DNA from: Heliocidaris tuberculata
Lineage: Eukaryota > Echinodermata > Echinoidea > Camarodonta > Echinometridae
DNA: 64,000 bases
Assembly (NCBI GenBank): GCA_025618425.1
Contig: CM046842.1
Span: forward strand, 38,590,554 to 38,654,553
Direction of reading: 5' to 3'
Below are positions 1 to 11,318 of the stretch, piece by piece. How positions within the stretch are numbered: position 1 is the first letter of the stretch; every line of letters begins with the position of its first letter. The position numbers were made by a program, and so were the translations under genes. The notes under the pieces are model-generated. The model was not told the origin of the DNA and did no database searches. It was given only the letters and a program-made list of their open reading frames with translations.

Positions 1-422
1 CTCCATCTTTTGATTCTTTTTTTTTTTTGCGTCTTCTTCAAGTGCTGCGCGGGACATTCGCCACCTCCCCCCCCCCCCCCCCCCCACCCCCGTAGATACG
101 CCACTGCCTAAGCAACAAAAAAATGTTACGGAAAGAAAATATACGATTAAGGTAAAGGAATGCCAATGATTAGGCATGTTCTGTCTCTGGACCCTAAGCC
201 CCATGTCTGAATGGGATGAGTTAAAGTGGAAGGTATATGTAACCTCTCTGAATCTTTCTTGGAATACTGAATGGACTTTTTTCAAGGAAGAATGCTTCTG
301 AAATTCATTGAGGAAATAATTTGTAAATACAAGTCTGTAACATAACTCTGGACCTATTCAATTTATTTTGAACAGAACAGAAAATTAATGTTGCACCTAT
401 TGTTATACCATTTTTCGTAAGT

Positions 423-755
423 GTGGGTATCCAGCCAAGCTCAGTTCAAGTAAATAATGCCTGCAAGTGTAATATCAAAACATACTGCATGTATATAGTA
501 TTCAAATCTAGGGCGAGTAAAATGTTGTTTAATAATGTTCATCGACTGCCACGTAAACCGAACGAGAACATCAAAACACCTGACCCGATTATAGCGCGTT
601 TTGTCTCAATGTCTGATCGCGATGGAGTCCTCAGCGCTTTCGAAAAGATACAGCGACGGCCCAAAGTCCCAAGACAAGTCTTCCTAACGATCACCCTAGA
701 ATATCAGTACGTACCGCTTACCAGCCGAATTAAAGAAAGTTCGTTACCAGCTTGA
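423..755 (+). pseudogene. Non-LTR retrotransposon ORF1p fragment (copy A)
   Basis: The frame contains NNVHRLPRKP followed by DPIIARFVSMSDRDGVLSAF. This resembles the RNA-binding (RRM-like) core of ORF1 proteins of non-LTR retrotransposons, which typically read HRLG-R-x-x-x-P-R-x-I-I-V-R-F and then R-x-x-V-L. The frame has no good ATG at its left edge and no coiled coil before the match, so only a 5'-truncated remnant is present. It lies about 1 kb upstream of the endonuclease/RT remnant on the same strand, in the order ORF1 then ORF2. The family assignment rests on motif memory, not a search. An identical frame occurs at 14076-14408. Confidence 0.45.
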
Positions 756-1764
756 AAAGGAAGCTTACAATCTATGAAAAAATAAAAATATGTCGACTAG
801 AATCCGACTGGTTGGTGTCAAACTAGTACTGGAATTAAGGCCAAAATCACAGAGCCTAGCAACTTGGACTCAATTTCGTGAGTAGACTCTTGTCAGTGGA
901 CACGGTAATTACATACAACGTTGATTCATTTTGCAACCGTTAATAATTGATCATCAGAACTGGATTAAAAGCATCATGATTAACTGTGAAGGATATGACT
1001 GTATATACTTCAGAAATTTATACTTCACTCTAATGTCTGCAGTATATGTACTTTTTATAATTATATCATGTGACTTGTCAGACCCGTAAATATTCCTCTT
1101 TTATGATCTCATGTTGTCCTCTTTGTCTTACCTCTATTTTAATTCGGTAAATAAATGATGCTTGCATTTTAAGCTTTCAATCTGTTAAGCCCCTAACACC
1201 AGCTGGTTTTACTTTATATAGAGTTGCATAAGTGTTTTATGTATGTAACTCTATGGTTAAATTCTAGCTCATTTATATGTTTGATACAAAATGCAACCGT
1301 ATACACAATTGACGTCTTATTGAATTGTTGTTCATTATAATTAACAATTAACATCATAGTTGGTTTCTATGTAGCCTGTATTGTACAAGACAAAATTTAC
1401 TTATGCGTAGAATGCATTTCAACTGTTTCCAGTCGTTGAATTGCTCAAACATGACATAGCAGCCCAGTGAATGCAAATATTTTGTCGGTTGTTCACATGC
1501 TTTATTAATGCAGTTGCTAAGCATTTCAACTTAGTGGCTTAGGAGTAATGGCTTTTCACTCTTGTTTGGATTTTAAAACCAGATTGCAAACCACTTTTTC
1601 TTCCTTAAGAAGTTTTAACCTATATTTTATTGCCATTCTGTGTTTGATTTTTCTTTATTGTAAATAAGTGCTGATTTTTTACTGTTGTTATTTTTGTTGG
1701 TTTTGTTGTTGTTTTTGTTGTTTTTGTTTTCATTGGAGTATGTTTTGTTGATTGTAAACGTATA

Positions 1765-4700
1765 GTGGAAACAAATCAAATAACATGCTACGTTTGCAAG
1801 AATGAGTCTTTATCATTAGATTATCATACTATTTCTCCTGTAAATATAAAATCCCCATTATGTAAATGTTTATTTCCAAGATGCATTCACACTTTATTTG
1901 CTTTTCATATATTGGATGATAACGAGTTTTATGCATTATCCTCGAACGATGAATTTACTCCAGATATTGAACTACTTAATGCAATTAATAGTTTAGAAGG
2001 TCTATATCCTGATGGTGAAAATATTTGGTACCAGAAAATTGTATAAATCGTAAATACTATTTAAAGGATGAATTTTCAGCTAAATTTCAAAAAGTTGACA
2101 ATAGTAATTTCAGTATTTTGCATTTTAATTCTCGTAGCCTGAATAAGAATTCTAGTGCAATATCTGACTTTATTGTGTCACTCTTATTCAACTTTTCCGT
2201 TAATGGTTTTGCTGAAACATGAATAAATGAGAATACCCCCACTTCCAGGGGCGGCGCCAGGGTATTTAAATAGGGGGGGGGGGCAAAATGACGCGTATAG
2301 CAACGTCGCACGTCGAGGGTCTTGAAATAACAAATAGGACTATAACAGTTATGTCATAATTGCATGGCCTAGTCTTCTCTTCTCCATTTCCCCTTCTCTT
2401 TCTCCTTATTTCCCCCTTCTTCCTCTTTTTTTTTTTTTGCTCGTTGAAAAATGATAGGGGGGCGACCGCCCCCCTGCCCCCCCCCCTCTGTAGCGCCGCC
2501 CCTGCCCACTTCTTTATAACATTGACGGCTACGAGTTTGTACATTCCAATAGACTGCATGGAAGAGGAGGTGGAGTTCGACTTCTTATTTCCAATACTCC
2601 GAATTTTAATATAAGAACTGATCTTCTCAATCAAGATTGCAATGATGAATCTCTTTTTATTTAAATATTGTTACCCAAATGGAAAAATATTGTTGTAGGA
2701 ATCATTTATGAAAAACCTCCTTGTAATATCGATGAATTCATTGTAGGTTTTGACAATTGTTTAAAAAAAAAGTGAATGCTGAAAATAAACAAGTCTATGT
2801 ATTTGGTGACTTCAATATTGATCTCTTGAAATATTCTTGTAATGCTGTTAATCTATTTTTAAGTGCAATGTATACAAACTGTTTTTTGTCCATGATTGAT
2901 AAACCAACAAGAGTTACTATATCATCCTCTTCACTTATAGAAAATATTTATAAAATAATTTTAGTATGAATATGTCTTCTGGTATATTCTACAATGATAT
3001 ATCCGATCACTTCCCTATATATATATTTCAGATTTCATTTAGTACTAGAAATATTAACGATGTATACCACTTTACTAGATTTCAAAATGAACTAAAAGAC
3101 AGTGATTGGAGTGAGACTATCAATTGCCAGAACACGGAACATGCATATAACATATTTTTTTGGAAAAATATTGGTGTGCATATGATAAGACTTTTATCAA
3201 AAAGACTAAGAGAATTAAAGATAAACCCAAAATTAAAAAAACATGGATTACTTTTGATTTACTTCAGAAAATAAAGAACAAAAATAAACTATATAAAAGA
3301 TATCGTAATCAGAATATTGTGCACAATAGGAACAAATATAAAGATGCAAGGAATTATACAGTAAATAAACTTTTAAAAGATGCCAGAAGAGAATATTATG
3401 CACTTAAATTTCAAATCGTAAAAGGTAACATGAAAAATACATGGGAAGTGATCAATGGAATATTATGCAAATCAAAGAAAAGAGTTCACACAATATATGC
3501 ATATACATGTAGATGGAAGTAACATTTATGATAATAAAGAGATTGCCGATTATTTCAATAACTTTTTTTTTTTTTTTTTTTTTTAGATATTGGCTCTTCA
3601 ATAATCAATATGCAATATGTTTCCTTTAAGTAATACTGATTTTATCAAATTCTTGCCTCAACCATGTAAGAAATCCGTAATTTTTAAACCTGTCAGTAAA
3701 ACAGAAATTTTAGACATTGTAAAGAAATTGAAATATACTAATAGTTGTGGAATCGATGACATAAATCCTGTTGTTAAAAAAAACTATAAATTTTATTCTT
3801 AAACCTTTGTTATATTTACAACAGTTCTTTGTCAACCGGTATTGCACCTTTCCAACTGAAAATTGCTAAAGTCACCCCTGTTCACAAAAAAAGATGATAA
3901 ACATGATATCAGAAATTATAGACCTATATCCGTTCTGCCAATCTTCTCAAAAATTCTGGAGAGGATTGTTTATAATCGTTTGTATGACTTCTTGTATCAA
4001 AATTCTCTTTTAAACGAGAATCAGTATGGTTTTATAAGAAATGTGTCAACAGAAATGGCTTTTATAGACTTACACGATTCCTTGATCAATTCCTTAAAAC
4101 AAAAACTTCACACTATTGGCATATTTTTAGATCTGAGTAAGGCCTTTGATATCATTGATTTTACTATTTTGTTATCAAAATTACAATATTACGCAATACG
4201 AGGAGTGACTTTAAGATGGTTCAAGGATTATTTGATATTATGTGATCGTACTCAGTATGTTCTATTTAATAACGTCTTATCTGACTCACTGACTATTTCA
4301 TGCGGTGTCCCCCAAGGGTCAATCCTTGGCCCGCTTCTTTTTAAAATTATTTATAAATGACTTACCAAATTGTTCAAATCAACTGAAATTTGTTTTATTT
4401 GCTGATGATACTAATATTCCTTTTTCGTCAAAAACAATTCAAGTTTTGAACACAAATCTGAATAATGAATTAGAAAAGGTATCAAACTGGTTCAAGAGCA
4501 ATAGACGTTGTTTAAATGCTGAAAAATCAATTATGTACTCTTTCGTAGTAAGCAGTATAACTTACCAGCAAATTCAATAGAAAATTTAATTGTAAAATTC
4601 AATGGGAAAATGAAGCGGGTAAATTTCACAAAATTTTTGGGCATATTGATGAAAATCTTTCTTGGAAAATGCATATATTACATGTTACAAAAATCATTTC

Positions 4701-5240
4701 TCGAAATACTGGTGTCATCAGCAGCTTATACGTTCAATATTACCCCAAAATAAACTTATAACATTATATAACACTTATTCTACCATTTTTAAGCTATTGT
4801 AATGTGGTATGCGGAAATACACATCCAACTAAATTGCGTCCCTTATATATTTACTTCAAAAAAGGTTAGTAAGGATATGTACAAAGTCAAATTACATTGC
4901 TCACTCTAAACCCTTATTTAAAGAATTGAAAATTCTTAATATATTTCAACTTAATAATTATTTCTGTGCAATATTGCTTTTTAAACATAAAAACGGCCTA
5001 CTACCCCAAAGTTTATGCAGTATGCTTATACTGAATAGTTCAGTACATAATTACAATACTAGAAGTGTTAACAAGTATCATTTATGGGCTATAGATAGAA
5101 CTTCTGTTTCCTTTACTTTCAGACATAGGGCGCCAGTTATATGGAATTCCTTACCAAATGAAATCACTTCTATTGTTTTTCATAATAGTTTCAAGAGGAA
5201 TTTAAAGAAATTCCTCTTAATTTCTGATTTCTCACCTTAA
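1765..5240 (+). pseudogene. Non-LTR retrotransposon ORF2 (APE endonuclease + reverse transcriptase), broken, copy A
   Basis: Frame pieces on the + strand read in the order of a Jockey/CR1/L2-like ORF2. A cysteine-bearing N-terminus (CYVC, CKC) lies at 1765-2046. The endonuclease opening is ILHFNSRSLNKN (about 2115-2150). FGDFNIDLL is at about 2802-2828 and the catalytic SDHFP at about 3003-3016. The RT has NYRPISVLPIFSKILERI, DLSKAFD, VPQGSILGPLLF and the catalytic FADDTN (about 4398-4415). The C-terminus reads NYNTRS, VIWNSLPNEI and FKRNLKKFLL. The protein would copy element RNA at a nicked chromosomal site. It is dead: the ETW tryptophan codon is TGA (about 2220), a hAT MITE interrupts it at 2246, and several frameshifts follow, including a one-base loss near 2954 not shared with copy B. 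Confidence 0.9.
2246..2504. mobile_element. hAT-type MITE inside ORF2 (copy A)
   Basis: This 259-bp element starts CAGGGGCGGCGCC and ends in GCGCCGCCCCTG. Both sides are flanked by the direct 8-bp repeat CCCACTTC (2238-2245 and 2505-2512). An 8-bp duplication with CAG-G termini is diagnostic of hAT insertions. The interior has G- and C-runs and no transposase, so it is non-autonomous. It splits the endonuclease reading frame right after the NENTPT segment and is present at the same place in both block copies, so it predates the duplication. Confidence 0.92.
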
Positions 5241-5585
5241 TCATCACTCGTATTTGTTTCCAAATACTGTTAAGGGTTGTTTGGTCTTTTATGTCTCTTA
5301 TGTCTTTTTATGTCCCTTAATGTTTTTATATGTTTTTAATGTTACCTTTTGCATATACATGTACTTAAATATTTAAACCTCATATTGGTTTCTCATTCCT
5401 CCATCTTTTCCTTCTTTACTGTGTGGGGACTGTCTTGACAAGACCGCCTCGGTCTTTTATGTTACCCTTAATTCCATATAATGATTATAAGCTATATACA
5501 TCTGTATTCTTATCTACATCTGTATTTTATATTTCTGTACACTTGGACTTGTCTATTCATGGATATTTTTATTGGAATCATATAA

Positions 5586-5608
5586 ATTGAATTGAATTGA
5601 ATTGAAAT
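5586..5608 (+). repeat. 3' tail of the non-LTR element, (ATTGA)n
   Basis: A short run of ATTGA units follows about 345 bp of 3' untranslated sequence after the ORF2 stop at 5240. Short tandem tails of this kind end CR1/L2-like retrotransposons. No target-site duplication was found. Confidence 0.65.
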
Positions 5609-6068
5609 AATGTGTAACCAAACTTGCAGAACATTATATCAGTGCCCAGATAAGCCTATTACGTGGGAAATACACAATGAAGTATAAAAACCCATCTCGA
5701 ATTCCAGGGTGTATCGAAAGTATATTGACCAGCACTGTATAGTATACATGGATATATCTCTTACTCTGACGTCACAGAAATGAAACTAGTGGGAGCAATT
5801 CCACTCCTACCAGAAATATGATTAGTCAGTTGAAGTGTTCTTGACCTCTATCCATGAACAAGATTTTTTTTTTTTTTAATTACGGACCAAAACAGTTACT
5901 TACCATTATCATTCGCCGTCTGACTGGTTCTGTCTAATAGATCAGTTATGAAACCCGAGCAGTCTGGAAGATGTGTGGGCTATATGGAAAGGACTTTACA
6001 ACATTTCACCTAACTACCAACGTCCTAACTTTCTCCTTTTCTCATCAAACGCTTTTATGGGTTACTGA

Positions 6069-6216
6069 TAGCCTTTAATCAAGGCGATTGTGCTGCTCTG
6101 TCGAAGTCTTGCTCCATGGAGCAAGACTTCCCGCGCAATAATCAGGACTATTCCGCGCGTTTCGAGGATCGACCAGGGGATCGCCAGAGCAGCACAATCG
6201 CCTTGATTAAAGGCTA
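6069..6216. mobile_element. 148-bp TIR element with 9-bp target duplication (uninterrupted copy)
   Basis: Perfect 32-bp terminal inverted repeats (TAGCCTTTAATCAAGG... and its reverse complement, 6069-6100 and 6185-6216) enclose 84 bp. Direct 9-bp repeats GGTTACTGA flank it at 6060-6068 and 6217-6225. A 9-bp duplication is typical of Mutator-like (MULE) elements, but no transposase is present, so the family is inferred. The interior has a perfect 28-bp palindrome (6103-6130) and a weaker hairpin around 6132-6159. In unit 2 the same element is split after the palindrome by the 28.5-kb segment. Confidence 0.85.
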
Positions 6217-6225
6217 GGTTACTGA

Positions 6226-6585
6226 CTGACGGACGTGACTTTATCCAGTTCTATACAGAACACCAATGGCCTTTGAAATTGAGAAAAGTACAGGGAATTT
6301 GGTCAGTCTATATCATTATCGTTAATTTACATCGTAAATTAAGATCTCGAACTTCAAAGGGTATTTTCGCATTGATAGGACAGAAAAACAATATAAAGTT
6401 TATTTGAGAGATATGGATAAGAAAAACCAAACAAGAGCAAAAAAGGAAAGAAAAAGAAAAAGATACACAAAAGAACAACTTAAAGATTTTTTTAAAAATT
6501 GAAGAAAAAAAAATGTAAACAAAACTACCAGCCACCCACAGCCATTCCTCCAGTTAATTCCCTCGTGGAATATTTAGGACAGCTA
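6226..6585. other. No gene; unit 1 sequence between two TIR elements
   Basis: This is AT-rich sequence shared with 48547-48906. Short A-rich frames occur, but nothing resembles a protein. The word CTCGTGGAATATTTAGGACA near 6562 recurs near 9166, just beyond the other side of the ACGTC element. Confidence 0.5.
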
Positions 6586-6989
6586 CCCCGATAGCAGACT
6601 GACGTCTTCAAGACGTCGTAAACTGATCTAAACTGGTCAACTCGTCATACGTCGTGTATGCAACGTCATTACTACGTCTTTATAACGTCTTGTGAAGACG
6701 TCATATTTCTACAGTATATAGACGACGTAATTATGACGTCTTTACGACGTCTTTCAAAGACAATACTTTGCTATTTTTTAATCAAAATTAACAACGATAG
6801 TACGAAGTCTTTATGACGTCTTTCAAAGACCATTTTTTTAGCCATTTTGTATCACCAAATAAACGACATTTTTAAGACGTCTTTTTGAAGTCTTTTAAAG
6901 ACAAGATTTGGCATCCTGTATGCCGACACAGGAAATGTACTACTTTTGGGGAGCAATTTTTGTCATAGCCATTTACAAAAGCTGGGAAG

Positions 6990-7690
6990 TTCTGGCGGTG
7001 ATCAATTGGGCTACGTGATACTGAAAATAATATAAAATAAAATAATTGAAATTGTATAAACGAAATTACCATATTCTATTCTGATGTGTTGTCATTGTGA
7101 AAGGAAGGATGGGGGGGGGGGGATTGGGGGTAAATAACCTAATTTTTTTTATCGGAATTTGTTAACACTTTCACTGACCTAGCTGTTCCCCCTATTTCTC
7201 TGCTTCTATATTAAAACCTATTTTCCATGTGGACTTCCCCTTCAACAGGTCATAGACTGACATCAAAATAACATCCATCAGTAATGACGAAATATTTTTG
7301 CCAAATTTGTAGGGCAATGTTATGACATTTACGTTCTGGCGGTTCTGGCGGTGATCAATTGGCCTACGTGATACTGAAAATAATATAAAATAAAATAAAT
7401 AAAATTGTATAAACGAAATTACCATATTCTATTCTGATGTGTTGTCATTGTGAAAGGAAGGATGGGGGGGGGGGGGGATTGGGGGTAAATAACCTAATTT
7501 TTTTTTATCGGAATTTGTTAACACTTTCACTGACCTAGCTGTTCCCCCTATTTCTCTGCTTCTATATCAAAACCTATTTTCCATGTGGACTTCCCCTTCA
7601 ACAGGTCATAGACTGACATCAAAATAACATCCATCAGTAATGACGAAATATTTTTGCCAAATTTGTAGGGCAATGTTATGACATTTACGT
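6990..7690. repeat. 353-bp tandem duplication inside the ACGTC element
   Basis: Two direct copies, 6990-7342 and 7343-7690, share the G-run, the AACCTAATTTTTTT stretch and the ATGACATTTACGT end. They differ by a few substitutions. The junction carries an extra TTCTGGCGG. Unit 2 cannot show whether it had one or two copies because its deletion starts at the corresponding 7111. Confidence 0.85.
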
Positions 7691-7956
7691 CAGTATAATT
7701 TACAATACCTTTTTCCAGTTTTGTAGGACAATATTATTACGTGATATTCAATCAATTACGAGATATTTTCTGTATTGGTATAATCATGATGATATGCTAT
7801 ATTCAGACATGTATGTATTTTATATTATCAGTTATTTAGGGGATATTTTGTCACTGATGCGACCGTGATATGAAGTAATTCGTAGAAATGGCGCGATATT
7901 GAAAAAAAATCAGGGGCTGAAAAATGAGATATTACTCTATTCGAAAATAAATTATT

Positions 7957-8112
7957 ATTTCATTGTCATTATCATTATTATCACTATCATTAATATTACT
8001 ACACACATGTAATATCATTATTATTATTATTATTGTTATTATCATCATTATTATTATTATTATTACTATTATTATTGTTATCATCATTATTATTATTATT
8101 ATTATTATTAAT
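7957..8112. repeat. Interrupted (ATT)n / (ATC)n microsatellite
   Basis: This run of ATT, ATC and GTT triplets gives poly-Ile/Met/Val pseudo-frames on both strands. It lies inside the ACGTC element. Confidence 0.9.
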
Positions 8113-8973
8113 AATATCATTACAATTTTCGAGTTCCATCTAAAATGCCTCCTCATAATGTAAGAATACCTCCTCACTATTTTAGTTTTTAATGAAGTCA
8201 AAAGACGTCAAAAAGACGTCATATTTACGTCGTGATCCAATTGTAATAATCGATCGTGAATATTCATGAATGACCAGAAACCAGAAAAATTTGAGGAAAT
8301 AGATAGATGACATATGATTTTTAGGATTTTATGCAATAATTTCACTTTTAGTTGTGATGGAAAATGTATTTCCATTAATTATTATGTTGTACATAATTCA
8401 ATCAATGTCATGAGGAGGTATTTTCAGAAATACACTAGAAAATTGTAATCTTCAGCCATTTTTTACAAGTGCTACACTATAGTCCCTATATATAGTAAAG
8501 TAGATACAATGGTATAATAGCTAGGTATATAGGACTTAGGATATAGGACTTTAGGAGTATAGGGTTGATGTAGGATATAAAGATATTAAATAGGATGTAG
8601 GACAAAACGTTAATATAAACAGTGTGTTAATGTGCTAAGTAAATGTAAAAAGGTAAATCTTTTTGACGTCTTAGACGTCTTTAAGATGTCTTTAAGATGT
8701 CTTTAAAACGTTCTTAAGACGTCTCTAAGACGTCAGTATGAATAGCACCTCTTTAGGACGTCTTCTATACTGGTAATAAACATGTCTTCAGGACGTCATA
8801 AAGACGTCTTCTTTGACCAGAAAGACGTCGAAATTACGTCAATATAAGACGGCTTCAAGACGTCAAACGCGGGTGCAAATTTACGTCTTATTGACGTCAT
8901 TATCTGACGTCTTTAAGACGTGAAACACGACGTCATTAAGAAGTCATTTTGACCAGTCTCCGCTATCAGGGTA

Positions 8974-9287
8974 AATCCAAGATCCAAGATACTAAAATGT
9001 TATTTTCATATTTATATCTCATTAAAAAACAAAGTTGAGAGACTATGGCATATTAAAAACGAAACAATGTCAAAAAGAATAAGAGGAAACAACCACAACA
9101 ACGACGAAAAAACAAAACAACAACAACAAACAAACAAAATCGCTCCAGAATGTACCCATAATCTCGTGGAATATTTAGGACAGCAATCCACGATCGAAGA
9201 TCTGATGTCTTCGTCATTATATCTTGGTCATTAAAAGAACTAAAATATACATTTACCTAGCATTAGCATTGCTTGAATTGAAGGCCG
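8974..9287. other. No gene; A-rich intergenic sequence
   Basis: Contains CAA-rich runs near 9095-9140 and a second copy of the CTCGTGGAATATTTAGGACA word. Nothing coding is seen. Confidence 0.5.
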
Positions 9288-9527
9288 TTTGTTGTTCTTG
9301 TTGTTGTTTGAAAAGGTTTGATGGGTTTTATTTTACCTGATTGCTAAGAAAGCATTGTATGCTTTTAAGTAAGTACCATGGGACCGACGGTTTTAAGTCT
9401 TCTCCGAGTAACTTGGTATTGAGGATTAATGCCTTACCAAAGGGCACTATAGCGCATCCACTTGGTTTCGAACCCCGGTCCTCCCTAGTTACGAGACCAC
9501 TGCTTTACCGCTGAGCCATCACGCTAC
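9288..9527 (-). mobile_element. tRNA-derived SINE, minus strand
   Basis: Read on the minus strand, the head is a degraded tRNA: GATGGCTCAGCGGTAAAGCA (A box) and GGGGTTCGAAACC (B box). It is followed by a body that also occurs in the SINE at 57763-57965 (TGGTAAGGCATTAATCCTCA) and by a CAA-rich tail at the low-coordinate end. The head would supply a Pol III promoter; the element has no protein. The sea urchin SURF1 type is a possible match from memory only. Confidence 0.8.
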
Positions 9528-9642
9528 TGTTGTCTTGTTTTTTTAATTTTCATTTATTTATTTTTTGTACAGACAGGTAAAAAATAATGGAGAGATGTAC
9601 AGAGTAATAATGTGGTATTTGAAGAGTTTGGGTCCAAATTCT

Positions 9643-9863
9643 GTGTGTGCGTGTGTGTGTGTGTGTGTGTGTGGGTGCGTGTGTGTGTGTGTGTGTAATA
9701 ATTGGGTTTTTACAATCGTGTATCAATCAGATATGATTATTTACGTCTGGGAACCGACCTTTAACGTCACCATCCGAAAGACGTGAGTCAGTCTCGAACC
9801 TAGGTCCGCTGAATCAGTTTATAACTTCCACTGATTACAGGCGCACGCCACAACGCCCAGTTC
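9643..9863 (-). mobile_element. Second SINE family, minus strand, with (CA)n tail
   Basis: The body at 9697-9863 matches 17844-18019 and 39361-39524. Read on the minus strand it starts GGCGTTGTGGCGTGCGCCTG (A-box-like) and has GGTTCGAGACT (B box) about 60 bp later. The tail is the GT/CA repeat at 9643-9695. Three copies in one window, all on the same strand and all with GT/CA tails, argue that the dinucleotide repeat belongs to the element. Confidence 0.78.
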
Positions 9864-10595
9864 TCATTTTCATATAATTAGTCTAATGTATAGTCTTCAC
9901 TGTCTGTTGTTTTTTCTTCTTACAACTCAAACGTTAATGCTCTTTACTTTGCTTGTAATAATCGAAAATGTTTCTGCACTTTTGTTTTGTTCTCAATTAT
10001 TTCGTATATTGTTAACTGCACAATAGTTATTGTTATATACTTTGAAAAATGAAAATGAAATGAAATAAAATCTAAATCTGAAATCTGAAAACAAGCTATT
10101 CAACCATAATTCTAAGTTGTGAAAATAACAAGAGTTTTGTTATTCTCCCAGTTTGCAAAATCGATTTGAAGTGAAACTTGATCTTATTTTACTATATAAC
10201 CTACTGTCTTGATTGATGAAAAGGATATAAATGTGCTTCAAGTTGTTTATTTTTTCATTTATCATTCTTTTTTCTATTTATTGGTATTTGGAAATGAAAT
10301 ATGCAGGGAATCATCGAAAGAGAAAAATTAACAGCAAAGGGGATATACCGTACGTTGAGGAGGGTTGAGTATTTCCCGGCTCAGTCCAGTTCAGTTAAAT
10401 GAAAATTACATTTATTTACCGTAAACAAAATACATATAAAAATAAAGTTTGCATCAAAACGCAATCGAAGGTAAGAACTCAAAAAGCATAGAGTTTGTGG
10501 TAATTGAGCCAGAATAAATATACTTGTACAACATTTACTATCACAAATGTTGATATACATGATATATGCACGTGAAATCTCTATGAACATGACGG
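9864..10595. other. No gene seen
   Basis: AT-rich sequence. From 10259 onward it matches unit 2 (49433 onward). The frame at 10381-10659 (minus) runs through non-coding repeat and is not supported. Confidence 0.5.
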
Positions 10596-10829
10596 ACAAA
10601 GAGAGTGGACAAAATAAACAACCTCTCATTCTACCCTTTCCAGTAGTTCTGGTAGACAAAAAAACGTCCCTGCACTGCTATTCTGTCAACAGGACTGTGT
10701 CATATGCATATTCACCTGTTCTACTTATTTTACTAGCAGTGAAGGGATGTTCTTTTGTCTATATATACCAGAGCAATTGTGGAGTGTAGAATGAGGAGTT
10801 TTTTAATTATTTTTGTCCACTCTCTTTGC
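10596..10829. repeat. Inverted-repeat element, about 234 bp
   Basis: The word AAAGAGAGTGGACAAAAT near 10598-10615 is mirrored by TTTTGTCCACTCTCTTT near 10811-10827. A copy lies in unit 2 (about 49765-50000). The + frame across it (10547-10789) is conserved only because the block is duplicated. No target duplication was recognised. Confidence 0.6.
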
Positions 10830-10854
10830 TCATATACATAGTGAAATGTGTCAA

Positions 10855-11099
10855 CAATAGACCGGTTCTGTAATGTATACAAATTTATGCACATTTCTTC
10901 TCTGAGCACCTATAATTGTGACGAGCTATTCCATTAACCTGCTTTTTATAAATGAGCCTCAATGCTTGGATTCCAGTTTACATACATTACTTGTTGCTAT
11001 GTCCGGCTAGCCTCTGGCAAGCTTTCAGGTTGTCAAGAACAACCTTTGGTTGCAACGGGTATGTATAAAATTTGAATACATTACCGAACCGGTCTATTG
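10855..11099. mobile_element. TIR element (CAATAGACCGGTTC ends), 245 bp
   Basis: Ends CAATAGACCGGTTC and GAACCGGTCTATTG are inverted repeats extending about 32 bp with two mismatches (10855-10886 against 11068-11099). The interior has no coding capacity. A matching copy is at 50026-50271. No clear target duplication was found, so the superfamily is open. Confidence 0.72.
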
Positions 11100-11318
11100 A
11101 GTGATTCGGTAATAGTTTATGCTTGATTCAGGCCCCTGGGAACGATTATTTTTTTAATTTTTTTATTATAATTTTTTATGTTTTTTTAATTTTTTACTGG
11201 GGGTGCTGTTGAGCAGAATTTTTCTATTCAGTGGGGAATCTAGGGATTATGGCGCCCGGGGCCAACAATGAAGTTGCGCCCACCCCCTCAAACTTATCTA
11301 TGTTATTAAGCGACGGAG

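Larger units (their letters stand above)
1..6136. repeat. Duplicated block, unit 1 left half (copy A)
   Basis: This stretch matches 13651-19971 almost base for base. I counted about eight substitutions in the first 1.7 kb, plus length changes in homopolymers. The window opens inside the block, so its true left edge is unseen. Its right edge against copy B is 6136, where copy B runs into the 28.5-kb segment and copy A continues into sequence matching 48451 onward. The block holds a dead non-LTR retrotransposon and a nested hAT MITE. Positions 1-422 hold no gene, only a C-run and a hAT-like end (GTAGATACGCCACTG near 91-107). Positions 756-1764 and 5610-6059 show nothing coding. Confidence 0.95.
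6586..8971. mobile_element. TA-flanked TIR element with ACGTC-word arrays
   Basis: The left end is CCCCGATAGCAGACTG and the right end, reverse-complemented, is CCCTGATAGCGGAGACTGG. A TA dinucleotide abuts each end (6584-6585, 8972-8973), consistent with a TA target duplication. Both subterminal zones (6600-6900 and 8195-8945) are crowded with ACGTC/GACGTC words at irregular 10-30 bp spacing, a layout expected of transposase-binding subterminal repeats. The middle holds a 353-bp tandem duplication, an ATT-rich microsatellite and no transposase, so it is non-autonomous. Only the left 526 bp survive in unit 2 (48907-49432). Superfamily unassigned. Confidence 0.7.

Noticed and set aside
6308..6535. 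75-codon minus frame identical at 48629-48856
   Set aside because: Lysine/phenylalanine-biased translation of A-rich DNA in the duplicated block.
10547..10789. 80-codon frame repeated at 49756-49962
   Set aside because: Conservation is explained by block duplication; it spans an inverted-repeat element and has no recognisable domain.
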